In this document: in pieces, positions 6,964 to 15,908 of the stretch
How the letters are laid out: each line of letters opens with the position of its first letter
How positions within the stretch are numbered: position 1 is the stretch's first letter
DNA from: Abyssibacter sp.
GTDB taxonomy: Bacteria > Pseudomonadota > Gammaproteobacteria > Nevskiales > OUC007
NCBI GenBank assembly: GCA_023146115.1
Contig: JAGLCS010000002.1
Span: 1 to 62,273, forward strand
Direction of reading: 5' to 3'
Length of the DNA stretch: 62,273 nucleotides
Made by a program: the position numbers and the translations under genes
Notes under the pieces: model-generated
Told to the model about the DNA's origin: nothing
Databases searched by the model: none
Seen by the model: the letters and a program-made list of their open reading frames with translations, nothing else

Positions 6964-9537
6964 TCAGTCGGTCTGGGGCCGGCGCATGGTGAATCGGGCG
7001 ATGGCGGGTAGCAGGAGAATCGCGCCGAACATGTTCGCGGTGAACATGAAGACCAGCAATATGCCCATGTCGGCCTGGAACTGCAGGGCCGAAAACAGCC
7101 AAGTCGCGACCGACAGGCCGAGCGCAATTCCCGTGAACACCACCGCCTTGCCGGTTTTCCCCAGGGTTTCGTAGAGCGCCTGTTCGATGGGCTTCCCATT
7201 CTTCACACCATCTTCCAGCGTGGCGTAGATGTAGATGCCGTAGTCGACTCCGATGCCGACGGCCAACGCGACCACGGGCAGGGTCGCGACTTTCAGGCCG
7301 ATTCCCAAATAGGCCATGACGCCGTAGGCCATCATCGAGACCAGCGACAGCGGCAGGACGATGGACAGCACCGAGGAGAGGTTGCGGAACGATAGCCAGA
7401 TGAATCCGATGACCACCACGTAGACCCAGAACACCACCATCAGCTCCTGGTCCTCGACCACCTCATTGGTTGCCGCCATCACCCCGACATTGCCGGTGGC
7501 GAGCCGGAAGCTCACGCGGTCGGTGTCAGCGGTTTCCTCCTCGTATTGCTTCACCGCATCGACGATGCGGGTGATGGTCTCGGCGCGGTGATCCTCGGTG
7601 AAGATGAAGACAGCCATGGCGGAGCAATCGCCGTTGAGCAGGCCGGAGGTGGTTGGCACCAACGCGGTCGACTGCGCCAGCGAATACTGATTGCGGGGCA
7701 GTACTTCGGCGGATAGTCGCGCCTCGTTCAGGCCCCGGTAGACCATCTTGGCGTAGTCGAGCACCGACAACGTAGAGGCGACGCCTTCGATGTTATCCAT
7801 TCGCCAGGCAAAGCGATCGATCTCCTCGACGACGCGAAAATCCACGCAGCCGTCGGCCTCGGTTTCGGCGATGACCTTGAGAATGTCGATGCCGATGGAA
7901 AAGTTGTGGCCGATGGCGCGGGCATCCTGATTGAAGCGGGAGTCCGGCCGGAGTTCGGGCGTACCTTCGAGGGCGTCGCCGACCTGGAGCTTGGGGTACA
8001 TGTAAAAGGCCCAGCCCAGCAGCAGCACGGCGATGCCGATGGCGCAAAGCGCGGGGATCGGACGGGTGATCTTCGCCACGAACTTCCAGGTGGGGGCCAG
8101 CAGATTTTCTCGGACCTGCTGTTTGCGCTCAAAGGCTTCCAGATCGCCGATGCGCATATAGGTCAGCCAGGCTGGCATCAGAATCTTGTTGGTGATGATG
8201 ATGGCTGCCACGCCGAACGCGGCATTGGCGCTCATCTCCTGGATGATCTGGATGTTGATCAGCGCGATCGTCGCAAAACCGGCCACATCCGTGATCAGGG
8301 CCACGGTGCCGGGAATGGCGAGCCTGCGGAAGGTTTCCAGCGAGGCATCGAAGCTGCTGCGCCCGGCGCCGACCTCGCCGACCCAGGCGTTGACGTACTG
8401 CACGCCATGCGACACGGAAACGGCGAGCACCAGGAACGGCACGAGGATCGCAAACGGGTCCAGGCCCAGGCCGAACAGCGACAACAGGCCGAATTCCCAG
8501 ATGACCGCGACCACCGAGCAACCCATCGGCAGGAAGGCCATCTTCAGCGAGCCGGTGTAAAGCCACAGGAGCAGGGAGGTCATCAACAGCGCGAGGCCAA
8601 AGAAACCCACGACCTCCAGGGTGGCATCGGTGATGTCGCCGACGACCTTGGCGAAGCCGACGATGTGCACCTTGATGTTCGGGTTGTACTCCGGGTTGTC
8701 CATCGCGACGATCTGCAGATCGCGGTTGTCGAACGTGGCGGTCTGGGTCTCGCCGGATGTCTGCGGCAGGGTGACGGTTTGCTCGCCGAACCAACGGACC
8801 AGCTTGCCCGGTTCCTGGTAGGTGCGACCAACCACGGTCCCGGCCTCCATGTCGCCACTGGCCTGCTTGAGCTTGAACTCCCAGACCGTCGGGCTTTCGA
8901 TGCGCCCGCGAATGGTTTCCAGCAGGTGTGCGACATGGGTGTAATCGACCTGCTCGCCGGTCTGCGGATCGACTTCCAGCAGTTCCGAGACGACCAGCGC
9001 GCCCTTTTCATCTTCCGACACCAGGCGGCCAATGACCTGGGCTTTGCCGACGTTGGATTTGATGGTGCGGAACATCGGTTCCGACGGCGCATAGTCCGAC
9101 GGAATCACGTCGCCGCCTTCGAAGCCCTGCTCGGTGATCTCGACGAAGCGCACGTTCGGGGTGAACAGGCTCATCACCCGGGGCCTGTCGATGTTGGGCA
9201 GGAAGAAGACGTCGTCGGTGACCTGCTTAAGCGTCGACAGGAACTTTTCGTTGTAGATCTCGCCGTCGGCTTGCATCAGGGCGACGAGCACCAGATTGGC
9301 GCCACCGAATTCGCTGTAGTACTCCTGGAACGCGCCCATGTAGGGGTGTTCCATCGGAATGGTCTTTTCGTAGCCCGCATCGGGCTGGATCTTGGCAGCG
9401 TGGTAGCCGAAGAACAGCGTCAGGGCGACGAGGACGAACAGGGTGATCGCCGGGCGACCAAACACCACCGGTTCGACGACGTTGAGAATGGCCCGTGCGA
9501 CGGGCGAATTGGTGAGCGAAGAGCCTTCCGAGGCCAT
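6964..9537 (-). CDS. RND-family transporter (MMPL domain)
   Basis: An 857-residue inner-membrane protein with the RND layout. One membrane helix (LFVLVALTLFFGY) is followed by a large periplasmic loop, a block of five or six helices around residues 300-450, a second helix and loop, and a final block of helices. It belongs to the MMPL or predicted-exporter group that moves lipids and other hydrophobic molecules with the proton motive force. The start at 9537 is chosen because a GGGAG ribosome-binding site lies 8 bases upstream; an in-frame ATG at 9570 lacks one. It is in line with the YCF48-like and DUF1329 genes, a combination that recurs in lipid, hydrocarbon and steroid loci. Direction of transport is not evident from sequence. 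Confidence 0.9.
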   Translation of the reverse strand: MASEGSSLTNSPVARAILNVVEPVVFGRPAITLFVLVALTLFFGYHAAKIQPDAGYEKTIPMEHPYMGAFQEYYSEFGGANLVLVALMQADGEIYNEKFLSTLKQVTDDVFFLPNIDRPRVMSLFTPNVRFVEITEQGFEGGDVIPSDYAPSEPMFRTIKSNVGKAQVIGRLVSEDEKGALVVSELLEVDPQTGEQVDYTHVAHLLETIRGRIESPTVWEFKLKQASGDMEAGTVVGRTYQEPGKLVRWFGEQTVTLPQTSGETQTATFDNRDLQIVAMDNPEYNPNIKVHIVGFAKVVGDITDATLEVVGFFGLALLMTSLLLWLYTGSLKMAFLPMGCSVVAVIWEFGLLSLFGLGLDPFAILVPFLVLAVSVSHGVQYVNAWVGEVGAGRSSFDASLETFRRLAIPGTVALITDVAGFATIALINIQIIQEMSANAAFGVAAIIITNKILMPAWLTYMRIGDLEAFERKQQVRENLLAPTWKFVAKITRPIPALCAIGIAVLLLGWAFYMYPKLQVGDALEGTPELRPDSRFNQDARAIGHNFSIGIDILKVIAETEADGCVDFRVVEEIDRFAWRMDNIEGVASTLSVLDYAKMVYRGLNEARLSAEVLPRNQYSLAQSTALVPTTSGLLNGDCSAMAVFIFTEDHRAETITRIVDAVKQYEEETADTDRVSFRLATGNVGVMAATNEVVEDQELMVVFWVYVVVIGFIWLSFRNLSSVLSIVLPLSLVSMMAYGVMAYLGIGLKVATLPVVALAVGIGVDYGIYIYATLEDGVKNGKPIEQALYETLGKTGKAVVFTGIALGLSVATWLFSALQFQADMGILLVFMFTANMFGAILLLPAIARFTMRRPQTD

Positions 9538-9639
9538 GGGTTCGTCTCCCTGTGGATGCGGGTGATGCACCGTCTAGTTAGTGTCGTGGCTCCCCGAGCC
9601 GCGTCGTGCTTGTTCTTTTTAAGTGCTGCCTGCGGGCGA

Positions 9640-10680
9640 TCAGTGCCACTCGACGCCCTGGCGGCCAACGGTCAACAGTGCGCCGTCAACCGGAAGCACC
9701 CCGGCCAGTGTGTCGCCATTCGGGTTTCTCTGGACCGTCCAGGCCGCGTTTTGCGGATCACCTGTCATGATCAGCCCAGCATTGCCCACCAACGTGATGG
9801 ACCCGTCCGGCATGGTTGTGGCGCCGAAGAACGACTCGTTGGTCGGAGTCTCCAGCCGCTCCCAACCCATGGCACGAATCGCTTCGGATTCTTCGACATT
9901 GGCCGCCATGAAGGGGTCGTAGTCCATTGGGCTCTGGGTCTCGACACTCGCGACGTCAGGGATCTTGTACAGCCGCCCGCGCATGCCGTAGACCACGGCG
10001 CCACCCTGACCATCGGGGATCGCGCCGAAGAACGAACCGGTATAGGGCGAGACCAGCATCTCCCAGGTTTCACCGCCGTCGGCGGAGCGGGCCGCCAGCC
10101 CCTTTTCGCCGACGATGAGCAGCAACGTCTCCGAGACCCGTACGATCTGGCTGTTGTGAAAGCCGAGGAACTCGATGTCGGATTCGACCCGATTCCATTG
10201 CTCGCCACCATCGGTCGTCTTCAGCATCAGCCCGTAGCTGCCGACAGCGAATCCGGTCTGTTCGTCATCGAACATCAGGTCGTAAACAATGGCCGGCCGG
10301 CGCGCTTCGCCATCGAAATGCTGCAACGACCATTGTTCACCGCCATCGGTGGATTTGAGAATGGCACCATCGTGGCCACCGATGTAGCCGACCTGCTGGG
10401 TGGGAAAATCCAGCGTCACCAGCATCGAACGCACCGGGCTGGCGACCTGCTCCCATTGCTTGCCGTCGTCGGAGCGCAGGATATGGCCGCGCATGCCGAC
10501 GGCCAGATAGCCGTTGTTGGCTTGGGTCAGCCCGACCAGAATGCGCTGCGCGGCGAGCGGCATCGCCTCCGCCGGCTTCATCCGTGGGTCGTTCGTCGTC
10601 TCGGCTTCAGAAGCCTGCGCCACGTTGAACGTGGCGAGGCAACTGATCAGCACGGACGCAGTCAGTCCGCGCAGCATCAT
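9640..10680 (-). CDS. YCF48/BNR-type Asp-box beta-propeller protein
   Basis: A 346-residue exported protein with an N-terminal signal peptide (MMLRGLTASVLISCLATF, cleavage near AQA). The mature part is built from repeats carrying Asp-box motifs: SDDGKQW, STDGGEQW, TTDGGEQW and SADGGETW. This is the propeller type seen in YCF48/HCF136 photosystem II assembly factors, but here the host is not photosynthetic. A longer in-frame extension would run into the upstream gene, so I use the ATG at 10680, which shares a base with the upstream TAA (TAATG). It probably acts in the periplasm with the neighbouring RND protein; function in this context is unknown. Confidence 0.88.
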   Translation of the reverse strand: MMLRGLTASVLISCLATFNVAQASEAETTNDPRMKPAEAMPLAAQRILVGLTQANNGYLAVGMRGHILRSDDGKQWEQVASPVRSMLVTLDFPTQQVGYIGGHDGAILKSTDGGEQWSLQHFDGEARRPAIVYDLMFDDEQTGFAVGSYGLMLKTTDGGEQWNRVESDIEFLGFHNSQIVRVSETLLLIVGEKGLAARSADGGETWEMLVSPYTGSFFGAIPDGQGGAVVYGMRGRLYKIPDVASVETQSPMDYDPFMAANVEESEAIRAMGWERLETPTNESFFGATTMPDGSITLVGNAGLIMTGDPQNAAWTVQRNPNGDTLAGVLPVDGALLTVGRQGVEWH

Positions 10681-12098
10681 TAACGGCGGCCCGCGACGCG
10701 AGCCAGTCCTTGAGGCAGGAACATGCGGTCTTCGTAGCTCACATCGAAGTCGGAGATCTGATCTTCGTTGGTCATCGCGGTAGCGAAATAGCGACCGGTC
10801 TGCAGATCGTAGATCAGTTCCGGCGAACCCGATGTGGTGGGCACGAACGGGAAGGTCGTCAGATGCGCTTCCTGAAGCTTCCAGAGCTGGTCGCGGTTGT
10901 CGTAGCAATCGACCACGGCGATGGAAAAGGAGTCTTCATCGACATAGAAGGTGCGCTTCTTGAACTGATGTCGCTGGCCGTCCCGCAGTGTGGCTTCCAC
11001 CACCCAGACGCGATGCAACTCATAGCGGGCGTAGTCCTGATTGATATGCCCCTTGCCCAGAATATCGTCGTACTTGAGCAGCGGGCTGTTCATCTGGCCG
11101 GAGTTGTACGGAATGTACATTTCCTTCTTGCCGAGCAGCTTCCAGGTGTAGCGGTCGAGCGCGCCGTTGAACACGTCAATCTGATCGTTGAACTGCTCGC
11201 CATCGGAGCCCAGTGAAGGGTTGTCGTAACCCACGTTCGGCGCGCGGCGCGTGCGGCCGATGCCCGGATCGTAAAGCCAGGCGTTGCGGCCACCGGAGGA
11301 TTGGTCGGCGGTTTCATGCACCAGCGTAACCTGGCCGGCGACGCGTGGCGGCGAAACGACTTCCTGCAGGTAGTAGGCGATCAGTTTGTTGGAATCATCA
11401 CTCTGGTCGTTGAGGTTCGCGTACTTGAACTTCACGTCCTCGACGAGCTTCGAGATCTTGAAGTCACCGTCCTGCGCGACGATGGCCTGGTTGTTGTAGC
11501 GCTTGACGGCGGAGCCGCGGAATTTGGTCTTGTGGTTCCAGATCACTTCCGCGCCCTGCTTGGGGATCGGGAAGGGAAAACCCAGCTTGGCATTCTTGAC
11601 CGAGTCCGTGCCTTCCAGCGTGGCGCTGGTGGCATTGGCCTTGGTGGCTTCGTAGATTTCTTCCGGGAAGAAGGCCGTGCGTACGGTCGGGTAGACGATC
11701 ATCTTGTAGTCGTCATACAGCTCGAACATTTTCTGATGGCCGACCGTGAGCTTGCTCGCATGCTGCTTGTAGTTTGCCTTGGTAATCGTCAGCGTCGATT
11801 CCAGCGGGTTCTTGTCAAACTTGTCGGCGTTGCGCTCGATTTCGTCAAAGACCAGATCCTCGATCTTTTTCGGGTCTTTCTTGCGCCATTGTTCCAGTTC
11901 GTCGCGGCTGAGATCCTGGACCTCTTGCGAGAACAGTTCCTGACCAATCCAGGCGGGGATCGTGCCGGCTTCGTTTCCGGCGCTAATAGCGCCGATCGGG
12001 GTCAACTCGTTACCGAGTTTTGCGGCCTCGTCGGCGCTAACGCCGGCCAGAACGGGTAAAGAGACCGCGGCTGCGGTCAGAGCAGTCAATCGGCGCAT
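10680..12098 (-). CDS. DUF1329 domain envelope protein (paralogue 2)
   Basis: A 472-residue exported protein with a signal peptide of about 20 residues (cleavage near LAGVSA). Conserved blocks EVIWNHKTKFRGSA, NVGYDNPSLGSDG, DRYTWKLLGKKEMYIPYN and GKGHINQDYARY match paralogue 1. A strong GGAGGA ribosome-binding site precedes the ATG. Its stop codon overlaps the start of the YCF48-like gene, and the RND gene follows, so these three make an operon. Regulation may involve the inverted repeat about 55 bases upstream and the AraC gene behind it. Confidence 0.88.
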   Translation of the reverse strand: MRRLTALTAAAVSLPVLAGVSADEAAKLGNELTPIGAISAGNEAGTIPAWIGQELFSQEVQDLSRDELEQWRKKDPKKIEDLVFDEIERNADKFDKNPLESTLTITKANYKQHASKLTVGHQKMFELYDDYKMIVYPTVRTAFFPEEIYEATKANATSATLEGTDSVKNAKLGFPFPIPKQGAEVIWNHKTKFRGSAVKRYNNQAIVAQDGDFKISKLVEDVKFKYANLNDQSDDSNKLIAYYLQEVVSPPRVAGQVTLVHETADQSSGGRNAWLYDPGIGRTRRAPNVGYDNPSLGSDGEQFNDQIDVFNGALDRYTWKLLGKKEMYIPYNSGQMNSPLLKYDDILGKGHINQDYARYELHRVWVVEATLRDGQRHQFKKRTFYVDEDSFSIAVVDCYDNRDQLWKLQEAHLTTFPFVPTTSGSPELIYDLQTGRYFATAMTNEDQISDFDVSYEDRMFLPQGLARVAGRR

Positions 12099-12152
12099 GG
12101 CTCCTCCATGTGACTTGGTGACGGCATGCTACGGATGGCACGCCAAATTCAG

Positions 12153-12180
12153 CATAACAGCGATCACTGTAAACGTTATG
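12153..12180. promoter_or_regulatory. Candidate operator upstream of the DUF1329 operon
   Basis: CATAAC (12153-12158) and GTTATG (12175-12180) form a perfect inverted repeat with a 16-base spacer. Inside it lies CAGCGATCACTG (12158-12169), itself a 10/12 palindrome. It lies 55-82 bases upstream of the DUF1329 start codon, in the only gap before that operon. Binding protein unknown; the adjacent AraC regulator is one candidate. Confidence 0.35.
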
Positions 12181-12212
12181 GCGTGAGTGACCAACACGCC
12201 GGTCTGGCTCGG

Positions 12213-13256
12213 TCAAGCCGCAGGGGCAGGTGATTTTCCGCGTTGCCGCATGCGTTGCCGGTACTGGATCGGGGTTTCGTCCCGCCAGCGTCGGAAGGCT
12301 CGGTAAAACGTGCTGGGTTCCGAGAATCCGGTCAGGTAGACAATCTCGTCGATGGATTGGTTCGTGCGATAGAGCAGCCGGCAGGCCAGCCGCTCCCGGT
12401 AGCGGTCCAGCTCCTTGTTGAAGCTCGTGTCTGCGGCGGCGAGCCGACTGCGCAGTTCGCGCTGGGGCACATGCAGACGCTCGGCCACCTGGGCAAGGCT
12501 GGGCGTGCCGCGCTCCAGCTCGCGAGCAATGGCGCGGCGCGCGGCGATCACGAAGTCGGTGGCGTCAAGTTCCTTGAGGCGATCCTCGGCGACCCGCTCA
12601 TGCAGCTCCACCAGGCGCGGCTCGGCGTGGGGAGAGGGTCGATCGAGCACGGCGACATCGAAACGAATGCAATTGTGCGGGCTGTCGTAAGCCAGGTCAC
12701 ATTGCAGATACTGCTCCGCTTCGGCGGAGGACTCCGGCGCCGGGGCGGCGAAATCGATCCGCCGCGGGGTGAAGCTGCCGTCGGTCACGCTGCGAAAGAA
12801 TCCGATGATGCCCTGGCTCAGGCATTCGTAGAGATGGCGATTGGCATTCACGGCGGGCAACGCGGAATCGATGGTCAGAATCGCGGTTTCACCGTCCAGG
12901 GAGAGACTTCCCATTGCGGCGCCGGACAGCAGCGCCTGATAACGCAACGCGCGATCCAGCCCCTCGCCGAAGGTCATGCTCGACAGAAACAAATACTCCA
13001 GCACCTCGCCGCCAAAGGTCGGCAGAAACCGGCCGACATGTAGCCCGATGTTGGTGTCGCCGGTTTCCTGCTCCAGGCGTTCCCAGAAGTGGGGAATGCG
13101 TTCGTGCAGGGTTCGGCGGTCGCGCTGCTCGATGGCTTCGGGGCTTAGCCCCAGTTCTGCCATGAAGGCCTCGGCATCAATGCCGGCGCGCTCCATGGCC
13201 TGGTAGACCTGGCGCGTCAGGGCATTCGAGTCGTGGTAGCTAGGATCTGTTGACAT
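12213..13256 (-). CDS. AraC-family transcriptional regulator
   Basis: A 347-residue regulator with an N-terminal arabinose-binding-like domain (roughly residues 20-200) of the type found in OruR/ArgR-like regulators. The C-terminal AraC HTH pair spans about residues 240-335: the first helix-turn-helix is around SLAQVAERLHVPQRELRSRL, the second around SIDEIVYLTGFSEPSTFYRA. It lies between the DUF1329-YCF48-RND operon (same strand, downstream) and the divergent DUF1302 gene, so it is the natural local regulator of both. The ligand could be the transported lipid; this is inference. Confidence 0.9.
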   Translation of the reverse strand: MSTDPSYHDSNALTRQVYQAMERAGIDAEAFMAELGLSPEAIEQRDRRTLHERIPHFWERLEQETGDTNIGLHVGRFLPTFGGEVLEYLFLSSMTFGEGLDRALRYQALLSGAAMGSLSLDGETAILTIDSALPAVNANRHLYECLSQGIIGFFRSVTDGSFTPRRIDFAAPAPESSAEAEQYLQCDLAYDSPHNCIRFDVAVLDRPSPHAEPRLVELHERVAEDRLKELDATDFVIAARRAIARELERGTPSLAQVAERLHVPQRELRSRLAAADTSFNKELDRYRERLACRLLYRTNQSIDEIVYLTGFSEPSTFYRAFRRWRDETPIQYRQRMRQRGKSPAPAA

Positions 13257-13607
13257 TTATTTCGCCGCAGTGCCGCCTGCCATGGTGACGCAGCTGGCAG
13301 CCCTTAGGGGCCGCACCGGCCCCCTGCTGCGCAGAGTCACAGAGAATTGCCCCATCGTTCTCCTTGTCCCAGATCCGATAGCAACCGGAGCGCAATGCGA
13401 ATGCGCTGTTTGTTGTCGGGCTTTGCTGGTTGAGCGGCACGTCAAAATGGCGAATTGATCAGAGTGTCCTGTCACCCGCGTCGGCAAAGCCATTGCGGTG
13501 CGTTGGTTTTCAAAGCCAATATTACCGGCTTGAGCGAACGGGCTGCGTACTTGTTCGCCGATTACGCCACCGCGACCACAGGGATGCGGACAAAGTTGGA
13601 GGAGAAG
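13257..13607. promoter_or_regulatory. 351-bp divergent region, araC-type gene / DUF1302
   Basis: No gene seen. The region must contain both divergent promoters. An imperfect palindrome TTGG-N9-CCAA lies at 13503-13519, about 90 bases upstream of the DUF1302 start, and is a possible regulator site. A strong GGAGGA ribosome-binding site at 13598-13603 fixes the downstream start codon. No confident sigma-70 hexamers were identified. Confidence 0.4.
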
Positions 13608-15662
13608 ATGCTTAGACGGTTGGTGTTATTCACCCTGATTTTCAGTGGTGGCGCTGCACATGCGGTGAGCGGGGAGATAGGTCCGGTCGAGTTCGACCTG
13701 AATACTCGGCTGACCAGCGGGTTGGTGTGGCGTGCCCAGGAACGAGACCCGGGATTAATCTCCAAGCTCGCCAACAACCCGGAGCTCTGCGTCGAGCATG
13801 ACTGCATGTCATTCGCCGGAGACCCCGAGCCAAACCAGGAGCTTGTCGATGCGCGTGGCCTGTATTCAGGTGTGAACCTGGACGACGGCAACATCAACTA
13901 CGACAAGGGCGATATCGTCTCGGCGACTACCTACGCCACACCGGAACTCACGGCCTACTGGGCCGGTTTCAAGTTCAAGGCGTCGGCGTTGGCGTTCTAC
14001 GATCCCGAGAACGTCGATTTTGACGAGACACATTTTGACGACCGTTGGCAGGAAGCGTCCGTGCCGCGACCGGCGTACGTGGAACGCGATTTTGCATCGG
14101 ATATCGAACTGCGCGAACTGTATATCCAACGCTACTTCAATATTTTCGACCGCGAGATCTCAGTGCAGATCGGCCGCCAGGTCGTACCCTGGGGCGAAGC
14201 TACACTGACCCTGTTCAATAGCGTCAATGAGCTCAACCCGCTGGATGCCACCATCGCCGGGTTTCCGGGTTTCGAACTCGGGCAGGTGAACCAGCCCGCC
14301 GGCATGGCCGTGTTCCAGACCGCATTGACCGACAGCCTCGCCGCGGAATTCGTCTACCAGTTCGAACACGTGCCGGTGCGCATCCAGTCGCCCGGCAGCT
14401 TTCTATCGACCAACGATCTGATCGGCGGGACCGACTACGCGATGATCACGCTGGGTCAGTTCAACGACGATCCGGATCGGCAGTACACACCGCCAGCGAC
14501 CGGCGCGGGGTTGGTCTCCAGTTCGACGCGAACCGCGGCCGTGCGTCCGGAGAACGAGGCACGCAACCAGGGGCAGTTCGGCCTGCGCCTGTCGTACTTC
14601 GCCAGCAACCTGAACAACGGCACCGAACTGGGTTTTTACTACCTGCATTACCACAGCCGCCTGCCGGTTGTGAGCGCCTACGCGGCCGACCAGTCCTGCA
14701 CGCGGGATGCGGCTGTGCCCGGCAATGTCGCAACCGCGCTGGTGGCCTGTAACGGCTTCAATGGCTCGATCAATGTCACCGGGCTTGGGCTGGAACCGCT
14801 GCCGGTCGACACCATGGCGCTACAGGTGGAGTACCCCGAAGACATCGACATGTTCGGCCTGTCATTCAATACGAACATCGGAAACTGGGCCTTCTCCGGC
14901 GAGTTGTCCCACCGCCGGAATTTGCCCGTGCAGGTGAACCTGGCGGACGTGGTGTTTGCGGCATTGCAGCCGGCCTTTCCCGAAGAAGACATTCCGATCG
15001 GAGTCGGCGGCATCGGTCTGACCGTACCGGGCGCGAGATCGGCGGTGCCGGATCTGCTCACCCAGTACCGCGACATCACGGTGCAACCGAATCAGTACAT
15101 TGCCGGCTACGAGCGGATCGACGCGTCGCAGCTATCGCTGGCAGGCCTGCGGATCTGGTCGAGCAACCCGTTCGGTGCGGACTCCGTGCTGTTCCTGCTG
15201 GAAGGCGGATTCTGGTATCACCACGACATGCCGGATCCCAGCGAACTGGCGTTTCTGGGCACGGGTGACTTCACCCACCCCACCTGGGGCGCAGACGGCA
15301 CTGGCGAGGTGCCTGACGGCGTGGATCGCACGCTCACGTTGAACCCGACGCAGATGCGCGATGGCATACCCACGGAGTTCGCCTGGGGTTATCGCTCACT
15401 GCTGAGGCTGACGTACAACGAAGTGCTCCGGGGCGTGACCTATGAACCACAGCTGTTGTGGTTCCATGACGTGAAGGGCCAGACGCCGTCACCGATTCTG
15501 AATTTCACGGAACGGCGCAAGGCACTCACGTTCAACAACCTGTTCAAGATCGGGCAAAGCCTGTCGCTGGGCGCAACCTACCAGTGGTACATGGGCGGCG
15601 GCGATTACAACCTGGAACAGGACCGTGACTTCTACAACGTCTACGCCGTGTTCAATTTCTAA
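13608..15662 (+). CDS. DUF1302 outer-membrane protein
   Basis: A 684-residue exported protein with signal peptide MLRRLVLFTLIFSGGAAHA and a mature chain rich in alternating aromatic/polar strands, ending in the phenylalanine (VFNF) typical of outer-membrane barrels. Visible family blocks include QIGRQVVPWGEATL and FNSVNELNPLDA. DUF1302 proteins occur together with DUF1329 proteins and RND transporters, and are suspected to be uptake or export channels for hydrophobic compounds. An in-frame extension upstream to 13455 is unlikely because GGAGGA sits 4 bases before the 13608 ATG and the signal peptide starts there. Confidence 0.88.
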   Translation: MLRRLVLFTLIFSGGAAHAVSGEIGPVEFDLNTRLTSGLVWRAQERDPGLISKLANNPELCVEHDCMSFAGDPEPNQELVDARGLYSGVNLDDGNINYDKGDIVSATTYATPELTAYWAGFKFKASALAFYDPENVDFDETHFDDRWQEASVPRPAYVERDFASDIELRELYIQRYFNIFDREISVQIGRQVVPWGEATLTLFNSVNELNPLDATIAGFPGFELGQVNQPAGMAVFQTALTDSLAAEFVYQFEHVPVRIQSPGSFLSTNDLIGGTDYAMITLGQFNDDPDRQYTPPATGAGLVSSSTRTAAVRPENEARNQGQFGLRLSYFASNLNNGTELGFYYLHYHSRLPVVSAYAADQSCTRDAAVPGNVATALVACNGFNGSINVTGLGLEPLPVDTMALQVEYPEDIDMFGLSFNTNIGNWAFSGELSHRRNLPVQVNLADVVFAALQPAFPEEDIPIGVGGIGLTVPGARSAVPDLLTQYRDITVQPNQYIAGYERIDASQLSLAGLRIWSSNPFGADSVLFLLEGGFWYHHDMPDPSELAFLGTGDFTHPTWGADGTGEVPDGVDRTLTLNPTQMRDGIPTEFAWGYRSLLRLTYNEVLRGVTYEPQLLWFHDVKGQTPSPILNFTERRKALTFNNLFKIGQSLSLGATYQWYMGGGDYNLEQDRDFYNVYAVFNF

Positions 15663-15686
15663 TACACCGACTGATTCAGTGATTGC

Positions 15687-15908
15687 ATGAACGAGACAAC
15701 CCGAAACGCGCTGATGGCAGCCTCGGTCAGCGAGCCCGATCTCGATCGGCTGGCTGGTCTTGGTGCCGATGCGCAGCAGACCCTGGCGAGCCTGTTGCAG
15801 GCTGCCCAGGCGCAACAGGCACGTCAGCTCCAGCAGGCGATGGAGGGCATGTTGGATGCCATGCCAAGGCTGCTGCGCGGGCCGGTGAAAAAGCTGTTTG
15901 AACGATGA
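15687..15908 (+). CDS. Small hypothetical protein downstream of DUF1302
   Basis: A 73-residue protein without signal peptide or membrane segment. The middle is a glutamine/alanine-rich helix (ASLLQAAQAQQARQLQQAME) likely to form a coiled coil or amphipathic helix, and the C-terminus is basic. I do not recognise the family. It begins 24 bases after the DUF1302 stop codon and its own stop overlaps the next start in ATGA fashion, so it is probably co-transcribed with both and translationally coupled to the next gene. Confidence 0.6.
   Translation: MNETTRNALMAASVSEPDLDRLAGLGADAQQTLASLLQAAQAQQARQLQQAMEGMLDAMPRLLRGPVKKLFER

Noticed and set aside
7906-10683. A 925-codon open frame on the plus strand opposite the RND and YCF48-like genes
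   Set aside because: The minus strand here encodes two recognisable families. The plus frame is an antisense by-product of GC-rich codon use, with His/Asp/Gly/Arg-rich low-complexity translation, no signal peptide and no motif.
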